A stretch of DNA of 11,968 nt, taken from Gammaproteobacteria bacterium (lineage in GTDB: Bacteria; Pseudomonadota; Gammaproteobacteria; Granulosicoccales; Granulosicoccaceae). A program made the translations under genes and the position numbers. The notes beneath the pieces are model-generated. The model saw nothing but the letters and a program-made list of their open reading frames with translations, did not search any database and was not told where the DNA came from. Position 1 is the stretch's first letter; each line of letters starts with the position of its first letter. Of the stretch, positions 1-7,170 are shown piece by piece. The stretch is taken from NCBI GenBank assembly GCA_019634245.1, contig JAHQVR010000340.1:1-11968 (forward strand), given 5' to 3'.

Positions 1-77
1 GTTACAGCGTTCCAGCGTTACAGCGTTCCTGCGTTCCTGCGTTCCCGAGCTCAAGCGTTCCCGAGCTCAAGCGTTAA
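1..77. repeat. Degenerate 8-bp tandem repeat array, open at the left edge
   Basis: From base 6 the sequence divides cleanly into nine 8-base units: AGCGTTCC, AGCGTTAC, AGCGTTCC, TGCGTTCC, TGCGTTCC, CGAGCTCA, AGCGTTCC, CGAGCTCA, AGCGTTAA, preceded by a partial unit GTTAC. The core GCGTT recurs in seven of the nine. At the right end two units alternate to give a 16-base higher-order repeat containing the palindrome GAGCTC. The array probably continues to the left of the window. Because 8 is not a multiple of 3, a copy-number change would shift the frame of any overlapping ORF, but I see no convincing coding sequence across it. Confidence 0.85.
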
Positions 78-184
78 TGTATCGGTTTGGCCGTTCAACA
101 ATGCGTACTTGGCCTAATTTTCAAGCTCGACACTGGAATATTTATTGCTCGATTTCAATCAGAACAGTGTTTGAACGTATCATC

Positions 185-230
185 CATCCCGTGCTTCGCC
201 TAAAGCTTCGTCGGCGGATGGGGCGGGATG
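185..230. repeat. Inverted repeat / potential leader hairpin upstream of the DUF11-like gene
   Basis: CATCCCG at 185-191 pairs perfectly with CGGGATG at 224-230. Inside it, TTCGCC at 195-200 pairs with GGCGGA at 213-218 (one G-T wobble). The result is a two-part stem of about 13 pairs with a small internal loop and a 12-base apical loop. There is no T-run on either side, so it does not look like an intrinsic terminator. It lies about 50 bases upstream of the proposed start at 279 and could be in that gene's leader. I do not recognise a known riboswitch consensus in it. The rest of 78-278 shows nothing I can assign. Confidence 0.4.
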
Positions 231-278
231 AGAAAACAATGCCAGGAAGCATTGATGCGTTCGTAACCCAAGGAAGGC

Positions 279-716
279 GTGAAACTGTTGATGCAATATC
301 CCTTTGCAGGATCCCATGCGTACCGGTGGCTGTGGCTGTTTGCGCCTCTTTATTTCGCCACACCTTCGCAGGCTGAAGACGGGCAATTGGATGCTCATCT
401 AGAGCAAGCCATTGATCTTGATTGCGACCACATACTGGATGGTCCTTATCAATCTTCGGGCTTGCACGTTGAGCCTGGTCATTGCGTCAATTTCCGGTTA
501 ACGGTGATCAACCGAGGCACCGAGTCCGTCAAAAATCTGGAAATTCATGAAAACACTCCAGCCTTTACGGTTTATCAACACTCGGCCACCTGTTCAATAA
601 GTGATTGCGTGATTATCGAACCTGATACAGGCGGCATAGGGGTCATAAAAGCCATGCTTGATACCTTTGGGCCTGAACAAAGCCTGGAATTTAGCTTTAC
701 GGTAAAGGTCGATTGA
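279..716 (+). CDS. Small secreted protein with a single DUF11-like beta domain
   Basis: A 145-residue predicted exported protein of unknown function. Residues 1-32 form a signal peptide: a hydrophobic stretch (WLWLFAPLYFA) followed by a likely signal peptidase I site after PSQA. The mature part has one domain at about residues 44-144 with the pattern of DUF11-type cell-surface repeats: a PG turn before a strand (VEPGHCVNFRLTVINRG), then the segment VKNLEIHENTPAFTVYQ. Four cysteines (49, 69, 105, 110) could form disulfides in the periplasm or outside the cell. The start is uncertain. GTG at 279 sits 4 bases after AAGGA (270-274), while ATG at 291 lies 13 bases after the AAGG at 274-277 and would shorten the protein by four residues. 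It lies upstream of the lipoprotein gene in the same orientation, so a surface or adhesion role is possible, but a link to the flagellum is only inferred from proximity. Confidence 0.75.
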   Translation: MKLLMQYPFAGSHAYRWLWLFAPLYFATPSQAEDGQLDAHLEQAIDLDCDHILDGPYQSSGLHVEPGHCVNFRLTVINRGTESVKNLEIHENTPAFTVYQHSATCSISDCVIIEPDTGGIGVIKAMLDTFGPEQSLEFSFTVKVD

Positions 717-768
717 GGACCCATAAGATTATATAAATCAATAACATCCGCTATAACGGACTGAATTC

Positions 769-787
769 CAGCAGTGTGTGCTGTTTT
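769..787 (+). terminator. Weak terminator-like hairpin
   Basis: CAGCA (769-773), a loop GTGTG, then TGCTG (779-783) followed directly by TTTT (784-787). It stands about 50 bases after the stop of the DUF11-like gene. The stem is only five pairs and the T-run only four, so it is at best a weak intrinsic terminator. A second, even smaller stem (TCCG 747-750 with CGGA 757-760) lies just upstream. Confidence 0.25.
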
Positions 788-803
788 GACACAAAACTTG
801 CAT
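787..803 (+). promoter_or_regulatory. Imperfect sigma-54-like site upstream of the lipoprotein-fliE unit
   Basis: TGACAC (787-792), five bases, then TTGCAT (798-803). This matches the sigma-54 consensus TGGCAC-N5-TTGCW in spacing and in every base except one, but the miss is in the normally invariant GG of the -24 element (GA here). The same bases also contain a perfect sigma-70 -35 hexamer (TTGACA, 786-791), although I see no good -10 element 16-18 bases downstream. Either reading would drive the lipoprotein gene at 880 and perhaps fliE behind it. It is the best promoter candidate I found upstream of the first flagellar block, but it is not strong. Confidence 0.35.
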
Positions 804-879
804 CGCTAGCAGTCTAGAAGACGCAATATAAAGCGCTCAAGTTAATGGAATACCCAGTTCACTATGGAGGGTGGGCAGC

Positions 880-1905
880 ATGATCACAATCAACAAGCGA
901 CGACTGTTTCTGTCGTTGCTGCTACTCGCCGGGCTTACTACTTTAACAGCCTGCGACTCCGGCTCATCAGGTGGCATTCAATTTCCCGCGGAGCTTACCG
1001 AAGGTAATAGTTCTTTAGGTAACTTTGACCCTGTCGAACAACCCCTAGAAGACGCTGCGCCAAACGACAATAGCGCATTGCGTTTTGCCAACTGCGATCT
1101 GGAAATACCCTGTGATTGGTTCTCACTCGATTTAGCCATCGAGGTGTCGATAGTCAACGTCTATGCTGACCCATTAACGAATCGGCTTGAAGTTCAGTAC
1201 ACACTGACCACAACGCACGACACCAGTTTACGCTGGTTAGCCACAGCAACTGCTGTTGATTCAGTGGGTCAAGTGTATGCCTTGGCGTCGACACGCTTGG
1301 ATACCACAGGCGAGATTTTATCGGATGATCAAGAAGTGGATTTGCTCGCAGGCATTGGCTTAACGATCACGCAAACTTTTCAGCAATCACCTGCCCATTC
1401 GACACGATCGATAGCCCGGCTGACAATCAATATTCTAGAAGGCGGTACCAAACATCGCATCGGGTATCTCGATTTACCACTTGGCGCCGACACGGGCGAA
1501 GAAGTGGACTGTGCCAATCGGACGCCCTGTGTTTGGGAATCGGCTAATGGCGAGTTTCACGTCACTATTCTGTCGGCTGATGGATTAAGCTCCGGCGGTC
1601 GACTTACGGTGCGTTATGAGGTTGAGGCATTTGAAAATATTGTCATTCAAAGTGATCCTGGTTCTATTGCCGTGGGCAATGATGGTACGACCTTTGAACC
1701 GAAGTTTCACAAGCTAGGTGACGAAGAAGATTACCTACCGTTTGAGACTAACTTGTTCTCCGGCGAGGCAATTCCCGGCTCTCAAAGCTACTTCAGACAC
1801 GCGAACAGAGATGCGACCATGCTAAGGAAACTGTCGTTGAAACTATCGCAAATCGGCGCTCCACAAGCAGGTTCGCCTGTTTATATCAACGTTCCTTTGA
1901 ATTGA
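880..1905 (+). CDS. Predicted lipoprotein with two related Cys-Trp-marked domains
   Basis: A 341-residue lipoprotein of unknown function. The N-terminus is Lys/Arg-rich, then hydrophobic, ending in the lipobox LTAC with the lipidated Cys at residue 25. The next residue is Asp, which in E. coli retains lipoproteins in the inner membrane; whether that rule holds here is unknown. A Gly/Ser/Asp/Asn-rich linker runs to about residue 70. Two domains follow, each opening with the same spacing C-x4-P-C-x-W (CDLEIPCDW at 72-80, CANRTPCVW at 211-219). Each then has a predicted beta-rich run with similar strands (LEVQYTLTTT; LTVRYEVEAF), suggesting an internal duplication. ATG at 880 is preferred because GGAGG (866-870) lies nine bases upstream. 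The in-frame GTG at 871 touches that Shine-Dalgarno. The stop is 26 bases before fliE, so cotranscription is likely and a flagellum- or envelope-related role is plausible but unproven. Confidence 0.8.
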   Translation: MITINKRRLFLSLLLLAGLTTLTACDSGSSGGIQFPAELTEGNSSLGNFDPVEQPLEDAAPNDNSALRFANCDLEIPCDWFSLDLAIEVSIVNVYADPLTNRLEVQYTLTTTHDTSLRWLATATAVDSVGQVYALASTRLDTTGEILSDDQEVDLLAGIGLTITQTFQQSPAHSTRSIARLTINILEGGTKHRIGYLDLPLGADTGEEVDCANRTPCVWESANGEFHVTILSADGLSSGGRLTVRYEVEAFENIVIQSDPGSIAVGNDGTTFEPKFHKLGDEEDYLPFETNLFSGEAIPGSQSYFRHANRDATMLRKLSLKLSQIGAPQAGSPVYINVPLN

Positions 1906-1931
1906 TCTTTGTTCGTTGTGAGTGAGCGAAA

Positions 1932-2267
1932 ATGAGTAATTCAATTGATTCCAATGTATTGCTTGCCCAGCTAAGAACAATGGCGGCGCAAGCCGGTCTT
2001 GAGAACCCGAATTCGGCTGCGGTTAAAAACGATGATGCAAAGACAACGGATTTTACCGAGGTACTAAAAACATCTATTCATCATGTGAATGAGACATCCA
2101 CTCAAGCATCTGAACTTGCCAAGGCATTTGAACGGGGTGAGCAGGGAGTAGAACTCTCTCAAGTAATGATTGAGATGCAAAAAGCTCGAGTGTCCTTTGA
2201 AACATTGTCACAGGTGCGCAACAAAGTGGTGTCGGCTTATCAGGAAATAATGAATATGCCGTTGTGA
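1932..2267 (+). CDS. fliE: Flagellar hook-basal body complex protein FliE
   Basis: A 111-residue FliE, close to the family's usual length of just over 100. FliE joins the MS ring to the proximal rod in the periplasm and is an early substrate of the flagellar export apparatus. The variable N-terminal third (to about residue 38) is followed by the conserved C-terminal helical region: DFTEVLKTSIHHVNE, then the stretch with GVELSQVMIEMQKA and ending in NKVVSAYQEIMNMPL, the signature end of the family. There is no signal peptide, as expected for a type III export substrate. The Shine-Dalgarno is weak (GAGTGAGCG upstream of ATG 1932). The gene is 26 bases after the lipoprotein gene and 103 bases before fliF, so it may be the first flagellar gene of a longer transcript. 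Confidence 0.95.
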   Translation: MSNSIDSNVLLAQLRTMAAQAGLENPNSAAVKNDDAKTTDFTEVLKTSIHHVNETSTQASELAKAFERGEQGVELSQVMIEMQKARVSFETLSQVRNKVVSAYQEIMNMPL

Positions 2268-2274
2268 ACCTACC

Positions 2275-2304
2275 TTGGCTCACAGGGTTGGTAAGAAGAG
2301 CCAA
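2275..2304 (+). promoter_or_regulatory. Small intergenic hairpin in the fliE-fliF leader
   Basis: TTGGCTC (2275-2281) pairs perfectly with GAGCCAA (2298-2304) around a 16-base loop. It begins eight bases after the fliE stop, and the fliF start is 66 bases further on. There is no T-run after the stem, so it is not a canonical terminator. It may mark an mRNA processing or stability point that lets fliE and fliF differ in expression. I found no credible -24/-12 or -35/-10 pair in the rest of this 103-base gap. Confidence 0.4.
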
Positions 2305-2370
2305 TTGCTCGTAAGTTTAGAAATAAGAGTTAAATAGTCTGCTGTGTTAATAAAAAAGGAGTTTACATAA

Positions 2371-4011
2371 ATGGATGCAAATCAGACGACGGGTAGCCAA
2401 GACTCGCCGCCCGCATCTAATTTGATTCAGCTGCTAGTGGATACCATACGGTCTCCTCAACTGGGTTCGATAATCGCTTTAGCAGCCGCTCTGTCTTTAG
2501 GTGTTGGCTTGATCATGAGCGCCCGAGCTCCGGATTACACACCGGTTCTGGAAAGAATGGATGGTGATACCGCCTCTGAGGTGGTTGCTATGCTGAGCAA
2601 CACTCAGTACGAGTACAAAATAGATCCCGACTCCGGAGCCGTTCTAGTTCCTAAGGCGCAAGCTGCCGAAATTCGTGTACAGCTAATGTCTGCTGGAATT
2701 TCGGGTAACAGCGGGGTTGGTCTGGAGCTTCTTCAACAAGAGAACTCATTGGGTACCAGCCAGTTTATGGAAACGGCTCGCTACCAGCATGCCTTAGAAA
2801 CCGAGCTAAGCCGCACTATCAGTTCTATGCGATACATTGATGCTGCTCGCGTTCATCTAGCCTTGCCCAAGCAATCAGTCTTTCTACGCAATCGTGCCAG
2901 TGCATCTGCATCTGTCATGGTTCGACCCATAGGTGGGCGAAGCTTGGAAAAAGGGCACGTCAAGTCGATCGTTAATCTCGTCGCCTCCAGCATCCCCTAT
3001 TTAGAAGCCTCCCAGGTAACTGTGGTGGATCAAGCAGGAAATTTACTTTCTCACATGGATGAGATCGGCGGCTTGGAGCAAACCGGAACTCAGTTTGAAT
3101 ACACCAGAAAAGTTGAAACACTGTTAGCCGAGAGAATTCGGTCGCTGTTGACGCCTTTGGTGGGTGAAGGGAGTGTTCGAACTAGTGTTACCGCCGATAT
3201 TGACTTTACTACCGATGAGCAAACTCAAGAACTGTTTGATGGGGATCCCGCTCAGATACGTAGTGAAGAGTCCAAGATTTCACAGAATCAGGGCATCGAT
3301 GGCGGTGCAGCTGGAATACCGGGTGCCTTGACCAATCAGCCTAACGGCACTGAACCGATTGAAACCCAGGCTCCGTCTCAAGGTGTTGCGAACAACCAAA
3401 CGATTCGCAATTTTGAACTGGATAAAACTATCCGGCATACCAAACAGGCGCCAGGCAATATCCGGCGATTGTCCGCTGCGATCATTGTTGACGATAAAAC
3501 AACGCTTAACGAAGCCGGGGAAGAGGAGCGCATCAAATTAACACCAGAGGAAATTGAACAACTCACGGCCTTGGCGAAAGAGGCGATGGGTTTTGACGAA
3601 GCTCGAGGCGACAGTATCTATATTTTTAATCAGTCGTTTTTGCCATTGCCAGAGCTGGAAGCCCCTGAGCCGCCACCGATTTGGGAGAAACCTTGGTTTG
3701 AAGGTGCACTGAAACAAGTGTTTGCAGGACTCGCCGTGTTGCTACTTATTTTTATGGTTGTTCGACCGGCTATGAGAAGCCTGACGGCACGCCAGGAGGC
3801 CTTGGTGGCCCTGCCTAGCGATCAGGATGAAGACGAACGGAAGGCTTTAAACCAGGGGGCAGAATCGTCAGGAAGCCTCAGCGCCAACAACCCTGATGGA
3901 TTACCAGCGCCTGCGCCGGTGTATGGCGACATTCTTAATGTGGCACGTGCTATGGCGAACGAAGATCCTGAGCGAGTCGCTCGTGTGGTGAAAGCGTGGG
4001 TGGAGACTTAG
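2371..4011 (+). CDS. fliF: Flagellar MS-ring protein FliF
   Basis: A 546-residue FliF of normal length. It forms the MS ring in the inner membrane, the platform on which rod, C ring and export gate assemble. A cytoplasmic N-terminus is followed by TM1 (about 32-50). The periplasmic ring-building region (about 55-440) contains the YscJ/FliF-type core with TARYQHALETELSRTI and AARVHLALPK. A flexible Gly/Pro/Gln-rich segment (about 305-345, GGAAGIPGALTNQPNG) corresponds to the usual disordered loop of the beta-collar region. TM2 is at about 446-465. The cytoplasmic C-terminus ends in ARAMANEDPERVARVVKAWV, the conserved helix that binds FliG. AAGGAG (2356-2361) lies nine bases before ATG 2371. 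The TAG stop directly abuts the fliG ATG, implying coupled translation of these two partner proteins. Confidence 0.97.
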   Translation: MDANQTTGSQDSPPASNLIQLLVDTIRSPQLGSIIALAAALSLGVGLIMSARAPDYTPVLERMDGDTASEVVAMLSNTQYEYKIDPDSGAVLVPKAQAAEIRVQLMSAGISGNSGVGLELLQQENSLGTSQFMETARYQHALETELSRTISSMRYIDAARVHLALPKQSVFLRNRASASASVMVRPIGGRSLEKGHVKSIVNLVASSIPYLEASQVTVVDQAGNLLSHMDEIGGLEQTGTQFEYTRKVETLLAERIRSLLTPLVGEGSVRTSVTADIDFTTDEQTQELFDGDPAQIRSEESKISQNQGIDGGAAGIPGALTNQPNGTEPIETQAPSQGVANNQTIRNFELDKTIRHTKQAPGNIRRLSAAIIVDDKTTLNEAGEEERIKLTPEEIEQLTALAKEAMGFDEARGDSIYIFNQSFLPLPELEAPEPPPIWEKPWFEGALKQVFAGLAVLLLIFMVVRPAMRSLTARQEALVALPSDQDEDERKALNQGAESSGSLSANNPDGLPAPAPVYGDILNVARAMANEDPERVARVVKAWVET

Positions 4012-5055
4012 ATGGCCGCTGAATCGACAGACGTGGCAGAAGTATCAGAATCTACATCCGAAGAGCCGATCAACGGGCCTTTTAATGCAGCCATTTTGTT
4101 GATGGCTATGGGCGAAGAGAATGCTGCCAATGTATTGATGCATATGGAGCCGTCTCAGGTACAGGCGATAGGCGAAGCTATGAATGACGTTGGGACTGTC
4201 TCTCAAAAAGACATCAGTGCGACGTTGGACCAGTTTATCAATCGAATAGAAAAAGAGTACACCATGGGTGTGTCTCCCGATACGTATCTTGCACGCATGC
4301 TCGATCGAGCTATTGGCAAAGAAGCTGCCATAGCGGTGATGTCTAAAATAGATAAGGACAGTATTGCGCCAACACTCGATTCTCTAAAATGGATGCCCGA
4401 CGATGTGGTTGCCAAGCTAATTCGTGATGAACATCCTCAGTTTATTGCGATTGTTCTGAGTTATCTGAACCGTGAAAAATCTGCCAGCGTGCTGGAAACT
4501 ATGGAGGACGACAGAAAGGTTGATATTTTGGTGCGCCTTTCTCGCTTAGATAAAGTCCATCCAGTGGCACTGAAAGAAATAGATTCGGTTCTTGAACAGC
4601 GAGTCTCGGAAAGTATAGAGATTCAACTAGATGGTGCTGGTGGTATCAAGACTGTGGCGGAAATTCTCAACGAAGTGCCAACCGAGATGGAAGAAATAAT
4701 TTTAGAGAAACTTGCTGAGATTGATTCTGAACTATCGGCCAGTATCAAAGAAAAAATGTTTGTGTTCGAGAATCTGTTAGCTATTGACGACAGAGGCATG
4801 CAGACATTGCTTCGGGATGTTTCCAGTGAAACGTTGGTCTGTGCTTTGAAAGGCGCGAACCAGGAAATACAAACCAAAATATTCAGCAACATGTCCAGTC
4901 GTGCAGCGACTTTGTTAAAGGACGACTTGGATGCCAAGGGACCTATGCGATTAGCAGAAGTGGAAGAGGCACAGAAGGAAATATTGGTGTGCGCAATGAG
5001 TTTGGCTGAAGAAGGCAAGATAAATCTCGGAGGCAAAGGCGATGACTTTGTCTAA
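4012..5055 (+). CDS. fliG: Flagellar motor switch protein FliG
   Basis: A 347-residue FliG, the C-ring subunit that binds FliF, contacts the stator and generates torque. The N domain starts at about residue 22 (FNAAILLMAMGEENAANVL), after an extra Glu/Ser-rich leader of about 16 residues relative to E. coli FliG. The middle domain has the EHPQ motif (140-143) that docks on FliM. The C domain carries the conserved charged torque residues: by alignment to E. coli K264, R281, D288 and D289 these are K280, R297, D304 and D305, a constant offset of 16. The protein ends in the charged GKGDDFV tail. ATG 4012 immediately follows the fliF stop, with a GGTGGAG-like Shine-Dalgarno in the fliF end. The last 14 bases overlap fliH. 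Confidence 0.97.
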   Translation: MAAESTDVAEVSESTSEEPINGPFNAAILLMAMGEENAANVLMHMEPSQVQAIGEAMNDVGTVSQKDISATLDQFINRIEKEYTMGVSPDTYLARMLDRAIGKEAAIAVMSKIDKDSIAPTLDSLKWMPDDVVAKLIRDEHPQFIAIVLSYLNREKSASVLETMEDDRKVDILVRLSRLDKVHPVALKEIDSVLEQRVSESIEIQLDGAGGIKTVAEILNEVPTEMEEIILEKLAEIDSELSASIKEKMFVFENLLAIDDRGMQTLLRDVSSETLVCALKGANQEIQTKIFSNMSSRAATLLKDDLDAKGPMRLAEVEEAQKEILVCAMSLAEEGKINLGGKGDDFV

Positions 5056-5818
5056 CCACAGTGCGTCTGAAGAGGTCGTACCCTGGGATTTGCCGGTGTT
5101 TAGATCGAATACCAGGCGGGACTCAAACGATGCGCTTGCCGGGAATACCGATCTGTCCGATCGAACTGAAGCTGAATGGCAAGAAGCCATTGAACAGGCT
5201 CGGCAAGAAGGCTTTCAAAAAGGCCTGGAGCGAGGGGAGCTGAACGCCGCTGATAGCGCCGCAGAAGAGAAAAAAAGACTGTCCATATTAGTTGAAACCA
5301 TCGAGGTTCAGGTGAATCGTCTCGAAGATGAGGTGATGGATGAATTACTTCAACTCTCAATGGCACTCTCACGTTCTATATTGAAACATGAGCTGAAAAC
5401 CGATGCTACCTACTATAAATCCTTGATCGCCTATTTAATGGAAGAATTTGCATTGAAGGACAATTCCGCCTCGATACGGATGCATCCAGAAGATGTGGAG
5501 CGATGTAATACGTCCGGAGCGATATGTTCCTCAAGTAGTGTTCAGTTATTAGCGGACTCGAGTTTGTGTGTTGGCAGCTGTTTAGTCGAAACGGATAAGT
5601 CCTACATCGACGTCGGATTGGATACCCTGCTCAATAGTCTATGCGAGAAGCTGGATACCACTGCTCAATCTACAGAAGAGACCATCTCCTCAACAGCTCA
5701 GAGTGGAGATGATGAGGAACAAGCTACCAGAGATTCGAAGAATTCTGCCGATGAATCAGATGCCGATGTTGAACACGAAGTGGAATCTACAAAACAGGCT
5801 GATGAGAAACACCCGTGA
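5042..5818 (+). CDS. fliH: Flagellar export ATPase regulator FliH
   Basis: A 258-residue FliH, the cytoplasmic stator-like partner of the FliI ATPase that tethers it to the export gate and C ring. Near the N-terminus, VVPWDLPVF (12-20) is the Trp-containing anchor expected to bind FlhA/FliN. The segment EWQEAIEQARQEGFQKGLERG (45-65) has the family's G-x3-G helix repeat, followed by a long helix (about 75-120). The C-terminal globular domain contains SASIRMHPEDVE and GSCLVETDKSYIDVGLDTLL (178-197), typical of FliH/SctL proteins. After about residue 205 there is an extra acidic, Ser/Thr-rich low-complexity tail of about 54 residues that the core family does not need. GGAGG (5029-5033) lies eight bases before ATG 5042, inside the end of fliG. 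The stop overlaps the fliI start as GTGA. Confidence 0.92.
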   Translation: MTLSNHSASEEVVPWDLPVFRSNTRRDSNDALAGNTDLSDRTEAEWQEAIEQARQEGFQKGLERGELNAADSAAEEKKRLSILVETIEVQVNRLEDEVMDELLQLSMALSRSILKHELKTDATYYKSLIAYLMEEFALKDNSASIRMHPEDVERCNTSGAICSSSSVQLLADSSLCVGSCLVETDKSYIDVGLDTLLNSLCEKLDTTAQSTEETISSTAQSGDDEEQATRDSKNSADESDADVEHEVESTKQADEKHP

Positions 5819-7170
5819 ATCCTGCGCGTGTTTGCACCGCCAGGGTTTACCGGCTACAGAGGCTTAGGAATCAGTTGGTGTCCCCCACACCGACTGTATC
5901 AGGTAAGTTGTCGCGGATGATTGGTCTGACTATGGAGGCAACTGGTTGCTCTGCTTCCATCGGTTCCAAATGTCACGTATCAACCCACACTGGGTTTGTC
6001 GATGCCAAGGTCGTTGGTTTTTCTGAAGATAAACTCTTTCTAATGCCCTTCGATGAAATACAAGGTTTGACGGTGGGAGCTCAAGTGTTGCCAGTCAATC
6101 AGAAGTTCGATGCCAGCGTTGGAGATGGACTATTGGGTAGGATCATCGATGCGGCTGGTGAGCCCATTGATGAATTAGGGCCCATCTCTGGAATGGCTCG
6201 CCGATCCATTCAGGCAGAACCGATTAATCCATTACAAAGAACTTTGATCAACCAACCCTTAGATGTGGGTGTAAGAGCGATCAATGGCCTACTCACCGTT
6301 GGTCGGGGACAGCGTATGGGGCTCATTGCCGGAAGTGGTGTTGGCAAGAGTCAACTTCTGGGAATGATGAGTCGACATACTGAGGCCGATGTAACGGTCA
6401 TTGGGATGATTGGAGAAAGGGGAAGGGAGGTTAAGGCGTTTGTCGATAACATTCTGGGTAGCGAAGGGTTAGCAAACTCAGTGGTTGTGGCGGTGCCTGC
6501 AGACAACACGGCAGTGCGTCGGTTACACGGTGCCATGCTGGCAACCACGATTGCGGAGCATTTCCGCGATCAAGGCAAACACGTATTACTTCTGATGGAC
6601 TCCCTCACTCGATTTGCACAGGCGCAACGAGAAATTGGCCTGGCTATCGGCGAACCACCGACGACCAAAGGCTATCCGCCTTCGGTGTTTAAACTGCTGC
6701 CGCAATTGGTTGAACGCGCAGGATATGGTGCATCAGGTGGCTCAGTTACTGCGATTTACACTCTATTGGCCGAGGGAGATGATCAAAATGATCCTGTCGT
6801 GGATGCTGCCAGAGCCGTGTTGGATGGACATATCGTGCTGTCACGTGAGGTAGCCGAATCGGGTGTGTATCCGGCGATCGATCTTGAGGCCTCGGTGAGT
6901 CGGCTTGCCAATGATCTGGCCGATCAGCAACAACTCAAAGCAATTGGGGCCCTCAGACGGTTATATGGTTTGTATAAGCAGAATGAAAATTTGATCAATA
7001 TGGGTGTCTACCAAGCCGGTAGCAACAGCGACGTTGATCAAGCGATTCGTGCTTGGCCCAATATACAAAGCTATATAAGGCAAGCATTGTCGGAGTCATC
7101 TAATCGCACTGAAAGTATCAACTCACTATTGGAAATTATTCATAGTCTCGACGCTGTTGCCACCGTATGA
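5815..7170 (+). CDS. fliI: Flagellum-specific export ATPase FliI
   Basis: A 451-residue FliI, the hexameric F1-beta-like ATPase that energises and orders export of rod, hook and filament subunits at the cytoplasmic face of the basal body. The N-terminal beta-barrel domain covers about residues 20-100. The catalytic domain has the P-loop AGSGVGKS (172-179), GERGREV with the probable catalytic Glu at 201, and Walker B HVLLLMDS (256-263). It also has the family signature PPSVFKLLPQLVERAG (288-303) and SGVYPAIDLEASVSRL. A helical C-terminal domain completes the fold. The start is GTG at 5815, overlapping the fliH stop (GTGA) without a clear Shine-Dalgarno, so initiation probably depends on coupling to fliH. 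The end overlaps fliJ as ATGA. Confidence 0.97.
   Translation: MNPARVCTARVYRLQRLRNQLVSPTPTVSGKLSRMIGLTMEATGCSASIGSKCHVSTHTGFVDAKVVGFSEDKLFLMPFDEIQGLTVGAQVLPVNQKFDASVGDGLLGRIIDAAGEPIDELGPISGMARRSIQAEPINPLQRTLINQPLDVGVRAINGLLTVGRGQRMGLIAGSGVGKSQLLGMMSRHTEADVTVIGMIGERGREVKAFVDNILGSEGLANSVVVAVPADNTAVRRLHGAMLATTIAEHFRDQGKHVLLLMDSLTRFAQAQREIGLAIGEPPTTKGYPPSVFKLLPQLVERAGYGASGGSVTAIYTLLAEGDDQNDPVVDAARAVLDGHIVLSREVAESGVYPAIDLEASVSRLANDLADQQQLKAIGALRRLYGLYKQNENLINMGVYQAGSNSDVDQAIRAWPNIQSYIRQALSESSNRTESINSLLEIIHSLDAVATV

Noticed and set aside
1..79. GCGTT/GTTA motifs reminiscent of integron attC core sites
   Set aside because: There is no paired inverse core (RYYYAAC) or imperfect palindrome of attC type. 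The 8-base tandem periodicity explains the recurrence, and no integrase or cassette genes are visible.
77..376. 99-codon + strand frame beginning right after the octamer array
   Set aside because: Its protein has no recognisable domain, it is Arg-rich with unlikely composition, and its end overlaps the well-supported secreted-protein gene in another frame.
871..879. GTG at 871 as the lipoprotein start
   Set aside because: GGAGG ends immediately before it, leaving no spacer. ATG 880 has the proper nine-base spacing.
1855..1868. GG-N10-GC at the end of the lipoprotein gene as a fliE sigma-54 promoter
   Set aside because: Only the dinucleotides match. The boxes are CGGC and AAGCA rather than TGGC and TTGCW, and the site is inside coding sequence.
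2276..2290. TTGGCTCACAGGGTTGG as a sigma-54 promoter for fliF
   Set aside because: The spacing from GG does not reach a GC at ten bases, and the bases are better explained as the left arm of the hairpin.
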